DNA from: PSRI01 sp041484195
GTDB taxonomy: Bacteria > Bacteroidota > Bacteroidia > Chitinophagales > Chitinophagaceae
DNA: 64,000 nt
Direction of reading: 5' to 3'
NCBI GenBank assembly: GCA_041484195.1
Contig: JBGPHC010000002.1
Location: 62,001 to 126,000 of the forward strand
The translations under genes and the position numbers were made by a program. Below are positions 43,093-51,751 of this stretch, in pieces. The first letter of the stretch is position 1, and every line of letters begins with the position of its first letter. The notes beneath the pieces were generated by a model, which made no database searches, was not told the origin of the DNA, and saw only the letters and a list, made by a program, of their open reading frames with translations.

Positions 43093-43302
43093 AAAGGAGG
43101 TTTTTTGATTGAGGCAAATTAAGTAATTAGGATCCCTCGCTCATCCGCAACATCCCCATACTCTTTGAATTAATCGAAACTTAACAGTGGCATATTTGGA
43201 ACAATTTACTATTCTTTTGAATATCATACTAAGCCCAAATCTTCCGGCATCCCGGATAATTAACGGCTATTAATGATTCCATGACATAATGCTCATAATG
43301 GC

Positions 43303-43347
43303 TTAACCTCCGCTTAATCATCAGGTAATAGCAACTGTTGATCTTTG
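43303..43347 (+). promoter_or_regulatory. Pho-box-like operator and -7 element upstream of the phosphoesterase-glycosyltransferase operon
   Basis: Three repeats of TTAAC type (TTAACC 43303, TTAATC 43314, GTAATA 43325) are spaced exactly 11 nt. Nine nt after the last lies GATCTTTG (43340-43347), one base off the TAnnTTTG -7 consensus, and the start codon follows 15 nt later. There is no -33 element, so an activator bound to the repeats would be needed. A further pair, TTAATC (43170) and TTAACA (43181), is also 11 nt apart. Confidence 0.7.
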
Positions 43348-43361
43348 GAAAACGAAATCCA

Positions 43362-44198
43362 ATGGAAAAACGCCCTGTTGACGTAGTTGTAATCTCTGAC
43401 ATCCATCTTGGAACCTATGGTTGCCGTGCAAAAGAACTGGCAGCCTACCTGAAAACCATCTCCCCCAGTATCCTGATCCTCAATGGCGATATTTTCGACG
43501 GCTGGCAATTCTCCAAAAGATATTTTCCCACGTCTCACATGAATGTGATCAAAGAATTTTTCAATTGCATTACCCGCGGCGCACGCGTTTTTTATATCAC
43601 CGGAAATCACGATGAAATGTTACGCCGCTATTCCGATTTCACGGTTGGCAATCTTGTGCTGACCGACAAGTTGGTTTTGGAGATCGACCAGAAAATGACC
43701 TGGATTTTTCATGGCGATATTTTTGACAATACCACCAGGGGAGCCGCCAAAATTCTGGCAAAGCTCGGGAGTAGCGGCTATGGCTTCCTGATATTGATTA
43801 ACAAGTTTGTCAATTTCATCCTGAAAACAGTGGGAAAGGAAAGAATATCCTTTTCCAAAACCATCATGGCCGAAGTAAATAAGGCCGTGGCAAAACTGAA
43901 TGATTTTGAATTGACGGCGGCGGAACTTGCGATAAACAAGAAATACGACTACGTGATCTGCGGACATGTCCACAAACCGCAAAAGAGAATTATCAGTAAT
44001 GACCATGGCAGCGTCACATATCTCAATTCCGGTGATTGGGTGGAACATTGCACTGCCCTGGAATACGACAAGAATGAGTGGACGATTTTTCAATTCGATG
44101 AGAAGAAATTCCCACCCTGCCAGGTTGAAAATGAAATGCCCAGGACCAATGTGATCACTGACGAAATAAATTTCCATATCAATTCACTAGCTGTATGA
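43362..44198 (+). CDS. calcineurin-like metallophosphoesterase, PlcP- or LpxH-like
   Basis: 278 residues, no signal peptide. The di-metal site is complete: ISDIHLG, GDIFDGW, TGNHDEML, FHGDIFD and CGHVHKPQ. Databases tend to call such proteins UDP-2,3-diacylglucosamine diphosphatase (LpxH-like), but the same family includes the phosphate-starvation phospholipase C, PlcP, of alphaproteobacteria. The adjoining glycosyltransferase (4-nt overlap) and the Pho-box-like operator upstream favour the PlcP role: releasing diacylglycerol from phospholipids so that glycolipids can replace them. ATG 43362 is chosen; a TTG in frame at 43338 overlaps the promoter. Confidence 0.85.
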   Translation: MEKRPVDVVVISDIHLGTYGCRAKELAAYLKTISPSILILNGDIFDGWQFSKRYFPTSHMNVIKEFFNCITRGARVFYITGNHDEMLRRYSDFTVGNLVLTDKLVLEIDQKMTWIFHGDIFDNTTRGAAKILAKLGSSGYGFLILINKFVNFILKTVGKERISFSKTIMAEVNKAVAKLNDFELTAAELAINKKYDYVICGHVHKPQKRIISNDHGSVTYLNSGDWVEHCTALEYDKNEWTIFQFDEKKFPPCQVENEMPRTNVITDEINFHINSLAV

Positions 44199-45244
44199 AA
44201 AAGAGAAAGATATTCTATGCCATTCAGGCGACGGGGAATGGTCATATCAGCCGTGCTATGGAATTATTACCCTACCTGGAGCAATACGGAGAGATTGACC
44301 TATTCCTCAGCGGCGCCAACAGCAGTCTGGCTCTTAACGCCCCTGTGAAATACCGGAGTAAGGGACTGAGTCTTTTCTACACCTGCTCCGGGAAACTGGA
44401 TTATATCAGGATATTCAGAAAATTTGCGCCCATACGCCTTCGGAGAGAGGTGAAAGAGCTACCTGTTGAAAAATATGATCTGGTCATCAACGATTTTGAA
44501 TGCATAACTTCCCTTTCCTGCGCACTGAAAAAGATTCCTTCGATTAATTTCGGACACCAAGCCAGCTTTATGTCCGAACATACGCCAAGGCCCGAAAAGC
44601 AAAATCCTGTAGGAGAATGGCTCCTGAAGAATTATGCCCGCTCTTCAAAATACGTCGGGTTGCATTTTCAATCCTATGACGATTTTATTCTGACTCCCGT
44701 CATCAAAAAAGAAATATGGGAAGCGCATCCCAGCGATCAAGGGTTTATCACCGTCTATCTGCCCTCCTATTGTGATGTTGAGATCATGAAATATTTCGGA
44801 TCACTAGTTTCCTATGATTTCAGGGTATTCTCACGGCAGGTAAGCTCTGTCAGCAGGCAGGGTCATATTACATTCATTCCTGTGGAAAAACAGGCATTCA
44901 ATCGGTCTCTGATCAACTGCGGCGCTATCATTTGTGGTGCAGGGTTCGAAACGCCCGCCGAAATCCTGCACCTGAAAAAGAAGATGATGGTGATACCTAT
45001 CAAAGGACAATATGAACAACAATGCAATGCCGCTGCATTAGAGAGGCTCGGAGTAAAAAGCCTTCAGGGCCTCACGGGCCATTTTCCACATCAGTTCGAA
45101 TCATGGATTAAAAATGCAAAGCCAGTTGACATTCAATTCAGGCATTCTACTGCCCAAATAATCGAGACCATGATGAACAAGGCAGGGAAAAGAGAGAACT
45201 TGGATATTTCTGAAATGGCTGAGATTAATGAGTCTTTCTCATAA
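44195..45244 (+). CDS. glycosyltransferase of GT28/MGDG-synthase-like type (Agt-like)
   Basis: 349 residues, GT-B fold. The N-terminal AIQATGNGHISRAMELLPYL is the glycine-rich motif of MurG/MGDG synthase-like enzymes; the C-terminal ICGAGFETPAEILHLKKKMMVIPIKGQYEQQCNAAAL is the donor-nucleotide site. It starts inside the phosphoesterase gene (ATGA overlap), so the two work together. If the phosphoesterase makes diacylglycerol, this enzyme would glycosylate it to a glycolipid. It lacks a membrane helix and is expected at the inner face of the membrane. Confidence 0.85.
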   Translation: MKKRKIFYAIQATGNGHISRAMELLPYLEQYGEIDLFLSGANSSLALNAPVKYRSKGLSLFYTCSGKLDYIRIFRKFAPIRLRREVKELPVEKYDLVINDFECITSLSCALKKIPSINFGHQASFMSEHTPRPEKQNPVGEWLLKNYARSSKYVGLHFQSYDDFILTPVIKKEIWEAHPSDQGFITVYLPSYCDVEIMKYFGSLVSYDFRVFSRQVSSVSRQGHITFIPVEKQAFNRSLINCGAIICGAGFETPAEILHLKKKMMVIPIKGQYEQQCNAAALERLGVKSLQGLTGHFPHQFESWIKNAKPVDIQFRHSTAQIIETMMNKAGKRENLDISEMAEINESFS

Positions 45245-45602
45245 GTAATCCTTTTTAGTAATTACTGACCCACTAAATATCAGTTGGCAGAAACTAATCG
45301 GGGCCAATCTGGTTTTTTCCTGCGCTCTGGTTGCAATGGCAACTGACAATGATAAGTCTTTCGCATAACGCATCGGGATTAATATGAAGCAAAAGATTTT
45401 TCCGGATCTTAATATAACATTAGTGATTAGTTAATGACTTGAAATTGGAATCCGCCAAGACGCAGGGATGGTTGCCGCCTATTGCAGCAGAATCAGGAAA
45501 TTGCCATTCAGGAAGCCCAACACAAACAAAGACCGCCCCTGAAGACTCAGGAGCGGTGCAGATTACAATTATTGCTTAAGGAAAATACTTGTTGGCAAAG
45601 GC
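45245..45602. other. intergenic region between convergent genes
   Basis: 358 nt. It contains the terminator of the minus-strand lipoprotein operon (45519-45557). Three TTAA/TTAG steps 11 nt apart (45408, 45419, 45430) mimic the Pho-box pattern, but no gene lies downstream on that strand. No credible ORF was found. Confidence 0.4.
45519..45557 (-). terminator. terminator of the TonB-receptor/lipoprotein operon
   Basis: On the minus strand an 11-bp stem with one mismatch (ACCGCTCCTGA, loop GTCT, TCAGGGGCGGT; 45532-45557) is followed by CTTTGTTTGTGTT. It lies 46 nt after the lipoprotein stop. Confidence 0.7.
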
Positions 45603-46991
45603 TTATTGGGGGAAATTCGTCCAGCCTTTATACCAATTGTCGTTCGGGCCTACAGCACCGCGATAGGCGACCGTCTGGAATCCCGTTAATTTAGGATCGG
45701 TAAATGGATAAATTCCTGATAGTACCGGCGAACCGGGCGATACTCCAAAATCCGGGCTGGTGTAATTGTAAGGTGCGGCATAGCCTGCATCGGATGTGTT
45801 AGTCAGTATCGAATTATTGAACTCAATGGTGTTGTGCCAATTTATTAAATCAGTAGTTGACCAACCCGTGGGTGCCGAACTGCTGGCTCCGTATTTTATA
45901 GGAGTTGTGCAACCAGCCAATATATTTCCTGCCCAAAGCAGATCACCTGAAGCGATATTCAGGTCCGTAGGCCTTCCGGTTGTAGCATCAATATATAAAC
46001 CTGTGGGCCATCCCAGAAAAACAGAATTGAGAACCGTCAGAGATGAATTACGACGGATCTGGGCCGCATTCCTGAATAAGGCATTCCCAACACTCGTAGT
46101 GTTTTGACGGGGCCCAACCAATGTCATATTACTAAAGATCGCCCTTGTTTGGGGAGTAAGCACTGAACCACCCGCATCATTATCACTTTCAAAACCATTA
46201 CTGCCGCTCACATCGGCAACCGCAGAATCACGAATCCCAATACCGAATTGCACATGACCTGAAAAACCATTGTCGGTATCGAATTCATCGTCCAATCCTT
46301 TGTAGGCAATCAGGTGGTCACAATTTACAGTTCCGCCAAACCATTCAAAGCTGTCATCAGCTGCATAAGCCACTTCCACATAAGAAATGGTAGTACCACG
46401 GCCCACTGCATATAAGCTTAAGCCATTTAATTCCTTGTCCGGCAAGAAAGCATATCCTGCATATTCAATACGAACATATTTTAATGAACCGCTATTATCA
46501 TCATCGTCAGCTCCACCGAAAAGTCCATATCCATCTCCATTGTTTATACCACCTTCGGCTTCACCCAGCCCCGCAGTTCCATTGTAGCTGGCATTAGTCT
46601 TTGCACGTCCAAGAAGTACTATCCCACCCCAGTCACCACTTTTTGAACTAGCGCCTTCGCTGCTGGTAAAAACAATCGGTTTATCAGATGCTCCGTTAGC
46701 AATCAACTTGCTGCCGCGGGTAATGACCAAAGTTCCCCTGGAACCCTTATCTCCTAACACCGTTGTGCCGGGTTCAATGGTCATGACCGCCCCTTCTGCA
46801 ACATATACAATGCCTCTCAGCGTATAGGTCTTTCCGGTTTTCAAATTGATGTCTGACCTGATGGTTCCCGACAAAATAGTGCTTTCAGTAGTTGGTGGAG
46901 TTGTTGTTCCCCCGTTTCCGTCAATTTCAATCTTACGGCACGATGAAGCCAGGATTATTCCTGGTAAAGCCAATACAAGTAATTTTTTCAT
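45603..46991 (-). CDS. surface/periplasmic lipoprotein downstream of TonB receptor
   Basis: 462 residues with a lipoprotein signal (LPGIILASSCRK, Cys at 18). A Thr/Gly linker is followed by repeated strand segments of right-handed beta-helix character (GKTYTLRGIVYVAEGAVMTIEPGTTVLG; SLKYVRIEYAGYAF; TTISYVEVAYAADDSFEWFGGTV). It has no SusD-like TPR fold. It lies 41 nt after the TonB receptor on the same strand, so the pair should act together at the outer membrane, possibly as receptor and substrate-binding protein. The shared promoter carries a Pho-box-like array. Confidence 0.8.
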   Translation of the reverse strand: MKKLLVLALPGIILASSCRKIEIDGNGGTTTPPTTESTILSGTIRSDINLKTGKTYTLRGIVYVAEGAVMTIEPGTTVLGDKGSRGTLVITRGSKLIANGASDKPIVFTSSEGASSKSGDWGGIVLLGRAKTNASYNGTAGLGEAEGGINNGDGYGLFGGADDDDNSGSLKYVRIEYAGYAFLPDKELNGLSLYAVGRGTTISYVEVAYAADDSFEWFGGTVNCDHLIAYKGLDDEFDTDNGFSGHVQFGIGIRDSAVADVSGSNGFESDNDAGGSVLTPQTRAIFSNMTLVGPRQNTTSVGNALFRNAAQIRRNSSLTVLNSVFLGWPTGLYIDATTGRPTDLNIASGDLLWAGNILAGCTTPIKYGASSSAPTGWSTTDLINWHNTIEFNNSILTNTSDAGYAAPYNYTSPDFGVSPGSPVLSGIYPFTDPKLTGFQTVAYRGAVGPNDNWYKGWTNFPQ

Positions 46992-47032
46992 AAAAACAAT
47001 TTGATTTTTTAGAAGTTTTCTGTTTCTACAGA

Positions 47033-49834
47033 TTATTTAATGGTATAGCCAAAGGTCAGACTGACATTGGAACCGTACACCCGGTCAACAGCGATGGCAT
47101 CCTTGGAATCCCTTGAGAATTTCTTGTTGCCATCAAGGTCATGATAGAAATAGGAATGTTGATTGATAATATCAGATATATTCAGCCTGATTTCGCCTTT
47201 TTGCCTGAGCAACTTTTTGGCAATCTGGAAATCGAGCAATGCCCTGGGGTTTTCCCAAATTTCTGGTACCCCAACTCCGGTTGATTGCTGGAGATTGCCG
47301 ACAAAGAGAATGCGTCGGCCAATCTGGTTGAATAAAACGGTCGTGCTTAACCCTGCTTTTTCCAAATCATATTGCAATCCCACATTTATGAGATAGGGAC
47401 TCTGACCTTGCATAGGCCTGTCGATATTGAGCCCCTGAACCCTGTTGAATATGTAGCTGAAATTTCCGGTGACCGTGAAATTCTTCAATGCACTGAAAAA
47501 ATCCAGTTTCTTTCGCATTTCCAATTCCGCTCCATATCCTGTAGCATTATCAGCGTTGGCAAAATTGAATGTATTACTGCTTCCTGCACCCGAAGCATTG
47601 AAGTATAGCTCAATCGGTTTCTGAAAATATTTATAGAACAGGCCGATAGTGAATAACTCTCCTGCCCTTGGATAGATTTCGTATCGCAGATCCACGTTCG
47701 CAATCTTGGTACGCTGCAGGTTCTTGTTTCCAATGGAAGTTGCGCCCAATTCAAAATCATAAAACGCGAAAGGGCTCAGCTCACGAAATTCGGGGCGAAC
47801 TACTGTTTGGGATCCAGACAAGCGCAAATTGGTTTTATCTGAAAGCTTATAGGTCAGGTTCAAGCCTGGCAGCCAGTCATTGACTCTTGAGTGGACATGC
47901 CTGGGATCACTCTGTTTGACGCTTCCAACCAACTGATCGAAACTCTCGAACCTGACACCCCAGACAATCCTGAGTTTTTGTGAGAGCTGGTTGTCAAATT
48001 GAATAAAAGTCGCATTCAGGATGGTATTAGCCAGGTACCTGTATTGACTGCCTTCCAATTCCCCGAACGTGATGCCATTATCCGCTCCCGTTATATTTCC
48101 TGACGCAAAGATCTTGTCGGGAGGAAGATTTACAAGACCTGTTGTGTCCCTTGAAATCTGGTAATAAAAGGGTCGGCTGTCAAATAAACGGTCCTTGATC
48201 TGAAATAGGTAACCAGCTTTGGCCGTCTGCTTGTAATTGAATAAGTTGAAAGTTTTGGCCAGGTCCCCACCCGCGTTATATATATAATCGCTCAATGTGC
48301 TGTAGAACCTGCTGCCTGATTTTTGGGAATTGCCGCCGGAGATTAACGCTATATATGGATCGCCGGCCTGTGTTTCATCCTGGATATATTCCAGCCTGCG
48401 TTGGTCGGGTATATATTGGTCGAGGATATTGAAACTCCCATACCATTTAAACTTTAGCCCTCCCAGGCCGGTAATATTATGCTCCCCAAGCAGCTGGGTA
48501 TTAAAAAAGATATTTTGCTTGAAACCCAATTCAAATGCTCTGATATTCTGCCCCTGGCTTCCTCCGAGGATATAATCTTTACCGGATCTTTCAGTTACAT
48601 AATTATTGGTATTGACGTTTATAATATTCTTAAATGAAATCTTATTATTGGAATTAAGCTGTATGGCAAAATTTGCCAGTCCGCCCAACACGACTTCCTT
48701 ATTATATTTTTTGTTATTGAATACAAAATCAATATCTCCCTGAACATTACTGATAAAGCTATTGGTATAGTCTGTTCGCCTGTTATTCTGGTTATAGTTG
48801 AGGGCCAGGATGCCACCAATTTTCTTACCCAATAATTTACCGGCAAATCCGCCACTCATTTGGAAAGATGCATTCAGGGGAAGATGACCCTTTTCCGTTG
48901 TCCAGATATTTTTGAAGTCACGTCCAATGGCAGCCTGCTGAGTGCTTGTCATTTCGGCAAATTCGCTCTTGGTCGGCATGCTGGAAGGCAGGGCCCTGGT
49001 ACCATCGTCAATGCCAAGCCAATCTGTTTTTCCGCCTTTATATTTAAGAAAATCTTTGCCGATTGTCTGCTCATTGAATCCTGAACCGATCTGAAAATTG
49101 AAGAAATTAGCCGAAGGAATATCTTTTGTATTCACCTGGACGAGCCCTCCCGCCCATTCACCTGGAAGCTCGGGAATGAAAGTCTTATTCATGATGATAT
49201 TATCAATCATCGCTGCGGGAAAAATATCAAAACTGAAAGTTTTTCGATCGGGTTCCGTGCTGCTCAGCATGACGCCGTTGAGCATGGCTAGATTGTATCG
49301 ATCGGCAAGCCCTCTCACAACCAGATATTTCCCTTCCTGAATGGATGTACCCGGAACTCTCTTTAATACCTCGCCGGTGTTTTTATCAGGAGAACGCCTG
49401 ATCGCTTCTGCTGATATTACCTGGGCCACCACCGGTGTATTTTTCTGAAAATTGATTAAGGCATTTACCGTTTCCCGCCTGGGAGAAGATCCCTTAATGA
49501 CGACTTCCGAAAGTTGATTTTTTTTCGAGTCCTCCATTAACACATCCAGCGTTGTTTCCTCGCCTGCCACAACTGCAACCTCTTCAATAAATTTTGGTTG
49601 GTAGCCAACGGCTGTAAATTCGATTTTATATTTCTTTGAAGCCTCTAATTTGATAGTATAACGACCATCAATATCCGTAGTAATGGCCCCTGGCAGGCCT
49701 TCAATTTTTACTGTTACACCTACCAACTGCTCATTCCTGGAATTAGTAATCTTTCCGCTTATACTTCCTGTTTGTGAGAATCCCGTGAACGCAATACCGA
49801 ATACGAACCATAACAAGGCGATTCTTTTGCACAT
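47033..49834 (-). CDS. TonB-dependent outer-membrane receptor under Pho-box-like control
   Basis: 933 residues: signal peptide (MCKRIALLWFVFGIAFTGFSQ), carboxypeptidase-regulatory-like domain (ISGKITNSRNEQLVGVTVKIEG ... AVGYQPKFIEEV, about 24-95), plug with VLKRVPGTSIQEGKYLVVRGLADRY and LNGVMLSSTEPDRK, and a barrel ending NVSLTFGYTIK. The plug and barrel type is that of large Bacteroidota receptors with an unusual LADRYN motif; the substrate is not known. Four TTAAC repeats spaced 11 nt lie just upstream (49870-49908). The lipoprotein gene follows. Uptake of a phosphorus-containing ligand is a reasonable inference. Confidence 0.85.
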   Translation of the reverse strand: MCKRIALLWFVFGIAFTGFSQTGSISGKITNSRNEQLVGVTVKIEGLPGAITTDIDGRYTIKLEASKKYKIEFTAVGYQPKFIEEVAVVAGEETTLDVLMEDSKKNQLSEVVIKGSSPRRETVNALINFQKNTPVVAQVISAEAIRRSPDKNTGEVLKRVPGTSIQEGKYLVVRGLADRYNLAMLNGVMLSSTEPDRKTFSFDIFPAAMIDNIIMNKTFIPELPGEWAGGLVQVNTKDIPSANFFNFQIGSGFNEQTIGKDFLKYKGGKTDWLGIDDGTRALPSSMPTKSEFAEMTSTQQAAIGRDFKNIWTTEKGHLPLNASFQMSGGFAGKLLGKKIGGILALNYNQNNRRTDYTNSFISNVQGDIDFVFNNKKYNKEVVLGGLANFAIQLNSNNKISFKNIINVNTNNYVTERSGKDYILGGSQGQNIRAFELGFKQNIFFNTQLLGEHNITGLGGLKFKWYGSFNILDQYIPDQRRLEYIQDETQAGDPYIALISGGNSQKSGSRFYSTLSDYIYNAGGDLAKTFNLFNYKQTAKAGYLFQIKDRLFDSRPFYYQISRDTTGLVNLPPDKIFASGNITGADNGITFGELEGSQYRYLANTILNATFIQFDNQLSQKLRIVWGVRFESFDQLVGSVKQSDPRHVHSRVNDWLPGLNLTYKLSDKTNLRLSGSQTVVRPEFRELSPFAFYDFELGATSIGNKNLQRTKIANVDLRYEIYPRAGELFTIGLFYKYFQKPIELYFNASGAGSSNTFNFANADNATGYGAELEMRKKLDFFSALKNFTVTGNFSYIFNRVQGLNIDRPMQGQSPYLINVGLQYDLEKAGLSTTVLFNQIGRRILFVGNLQQSTGVGVPEIWENPRALLDFQIAKKLLRQKGEIRLNISDIINQHSYFYHDLDGNKKFSRDSKDAIAVDRVYGSNVSLTFGYTIK

Positions 49835-49852
49835 GTGAATATTTTAATTGCG

Positions 49853-49908
49853 CAAAACAAACACTTGACTGTTAATCCCCCGTTAAGGGAACGTTATGGA
49901 ATTGTTAC
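49853..49908 (-). promoter_or_regulatory. Pho-box-like operator (four repeats) and -7 element of the TonB receptor operon
   Basis: On the minus strand GTAACA, ATAACG, TTAACG and TTAACA begin at 49908, 49897, 49886 and 49875, exactly 11 nt apart. Nine nt after the last comes TTGTTTTG (49860-49853), one base off the TAnnTTTG consensus. Repeat length, spacing and position just upstream of the -7 are those of PhoB/PhoP-type activator sites, and the sequence resembles the TTAACA repeats bound by Bacillus PhoP. Confidence 0.78.
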
Positions 49909-49935
49909 CAGGCATTGGTGAAGAAAAATAATCTA

Positions 49936-51255
49936 TCAGAATCTGAATTGAAACCTGAGGGTGAATATATTATCATGTGTGTTGGAGGAAAATCCAGGCA
50001 CTTGGGTGATCTCATTTTTCACCAAATCATACCAAACCATCATTTTCGCGTTTGGCAATATATAATATATGTACCCAAATCCCAGTGTATTGTATCGGAG
50101 ATCCGCGAGGTTGGTATTTGATCCGGCTTTCCCAATTTCGTCACCTTGCACTCTTGTATTGGGGTCATACCAATCATACTTAATGACCAATTGGTGTTTA
50201 TTGTTGATTATATTCTGGAGGAAATAAAAAAAGGCGCCGTTAAACTTGCGGGTATAATAAGGCGCGTAATTATTGTTCAGCATTGGAATGGTTCCCGGTG
50301 TTTCCGAAAGAAATTCTGTCGCGGTTTGCGTGCCCTGCCAATATTCTCCTCTTATTTCTGTGGCACCCCATTTGTGAAGCAGCTTCAGTTGCGCGTTTAT
50401 ACCATAATATATACGCGGCGATTTCCGGCCAATATGTGTAATTGATGAATCTGCCAGGAAAGTCTTGGTTCCATTTAGTTCACTCATCTGATAGCTGTAC
50501 CTGGAATTTTGTCTGAGACCTCCATTGTAATAGGAGATCCCGCCGGAAAGTAGAGTATGTTTACCGATTGGGTAAGGTTTCAGCAAGACTTGCCCGATCA
50601 AATCTTTATAACTATCATAGTCCGTTGGGCCGCTCAATCCCTGTCCATTGAAAACTCCCAGGTCAATATGCAGGTACTTCAAGCTTGCTGATTTTTCCCT
50701 GGCTTCGAAACTGGTCATGACTCCAATATCCCTTTCTGTTTTCATCAGGGTTTGGGACATTCGTCCTCTTTCCGGGGCTTCCCTGTCGGATGAAGAAAGA
50801 TTGATCTCATAACCGAAGGGCCTTGCGAACATACCGGCGACAAAGGCAAAACGCTGAAACTTGTTCTCATAAATCCTTCCCCAAAAATCCCGGATAAAAA
50901 CGCCACGTTCGGTTCCATCAAACTGAAATACAAATTGCACGGTTGGCCTTTCAAGTTTGTCGTAATGGACATATCCAAAAAGTATGCGACCCCTGCGCAG
51001 CATAAACCTGTTATTCGAATAAGGAGAAAAATCACCACCGTTGAAACTCCTGGCGCCCTGGCTTTCGGCAAGCTGGAATTGAGGCTGCAGATAACCGGTA
51101 ATCTGTATATGGCTGAACCTTTTGTAAATGGAGAGCATGCCTCTCCCCATGTCTTTGGAAGTATCTATCATGTCCATGAGAAACTGGGACCGAGCCTCAA
51201 AAATAAAAAGCATGAAAAAAAGGATCAGGACTCCTTTTCTGAAATAACAGTTCAT
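49936..51255 (-). CDS. OprO/OprP-family porin (phosphate-selective type)
   Basis: 439 residues from ATG 51255 (MNCYFRKGVLILFFMLFIFEARSQ), a signal peptide. The mature protein is an outer-membrane barrel: ITGYLQPQFQLAES, NRFMLRRGRILFGYVHYD, FVFQFDGTERGVFIRDFWGRIY, FVAGMFARPFGYEINLSS and a C-terminal FTLRFQFRF with terminal Phe. It belongs to the phosphate/polyphosphate-selective porin family, although anion specificity is not proven from sequence. A perfect -7 element TACATTTG lies on the minus strand at 51281-51274. Its stop lies 28 nt before the Pho-box-like array of the TonB operon. Confidence 0.85.
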   Translation of the reverse strand: MNCYFRKGVLILFFMLFIFEARSQFLMDMIDTSKDMGRGMLSIYKRFSHIQITGYLQPQFQLAESQGARSFNGGDFSPYSNNRFMLRRGRILFGYVHYDKLERPTVQFVFQFDGTERGVFIRDFWGRIYENKFQRFAFVAGMFARPFGYEINLSSSDREAPERGRMSQTLMKTERDIGVMTSFEAREKSASLKYLHIDLGVFNGQGLSGPTDYDSYKDLIGQVLLKPYPIGKHTLLSGGISYYNGGLRQNSRYSYQMSELNGTKTFLADSSITHIGRKSPRIYYGINAQLKLLHKWGATEIRGEYWQGTQTATEFLSETPGTIPMLNNNYAPYYTRKFNGAFFYFLQNIINNKHQLVIKYDWYDPNTRVQGDEIGKAGSNTNLADLRYNTLGFGYIYYILPNAKMMVWYDLVKNEITQVPGFSSNTHDNIFTLRFQFRF

Positions 51256-51751
51256 ATTTTTCCTTAAGCTGGGCAAATGTAAACTTTATCCCTACCCCGA
51301 AAAAGAATATACCGTGAATGCAGTATGGCTTAGCATCTATCGCATACTGTTGGGTCATACTTCATCGGCAAGGGCCTGCCATGAATTCTTAAAAAGCCTT
51401 ATTTTTCTTTGGGCCTTTCACGAACGCAGAATCGCCCGAAGTTTCCATATTGGGTTCAGGTAGGAAGGAAGGCCTCTATCGGTCAGAGAAAATTCATTTC
51501 ACCAAAGCTTAGCCCGGACAGGAAAATCTCTTATTTTGTGACTCAAAGCATTCTGTTCTTAAGTCAGAATGCCTGATCCGGTGAATCAGCTCCAACTGCC
51601 AACTGAAATATTTCAACCTATCCACATCAAAATCAATAAAATATATTAGGCCGAGTAAGTGGCGAAGCGCCAATGTTAAGAAATTATTAACTCTCCAAAT
51701 CATTCCCACGCCCGACCATAGAGTTCTAATTTTGCCGCAAATTTCAATGCT
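51256..51751. other. divergent intergenic region, porin and DUF47/PiT genes
   Basis: 496 nt. It contains the porin -7 element (51274-51281, minus), an 8-bp perfect hairpin (GCATTCTG/CAGAATGC, 51548-51572) without a T-run, a TTAAG/TTAAC pair 11 nt apart (51676, 51687), and the -7 of the DUF47 gene (51727-51734). No gene was found here. Confidence 0.45.
51727..51734 (+). promoter_or_regulatory. -7 element of the DUF47-PiT operon
   Basis: TAATTTTG matches TAnnTTTG and lies 17 nt before the start codon. No -33 TTG is found at the right distance. The TTAAG/TTAAC pair at 51676-51691 lies about 35 nt upstream. Confidence 0.55.

Noticed and set aside
43620..44177. 185-codon minus-strand frame
   Set aside because: Antisense shadow of the metallophosphoesterase gene.
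45408..45435. TTAA/TTAG/TTAA steps with 11-nt spacing
   Set aside because: It lies between convergent genes, has no -7 element at the right distance and no downstream gene on that strand; probably chance.
45482..45694. 70-codon plus-strand frame near the lipoprotein gene
   Set aside because: It spans a terminator hairpin and overlaps the end of the lipoprotein gene; no features.
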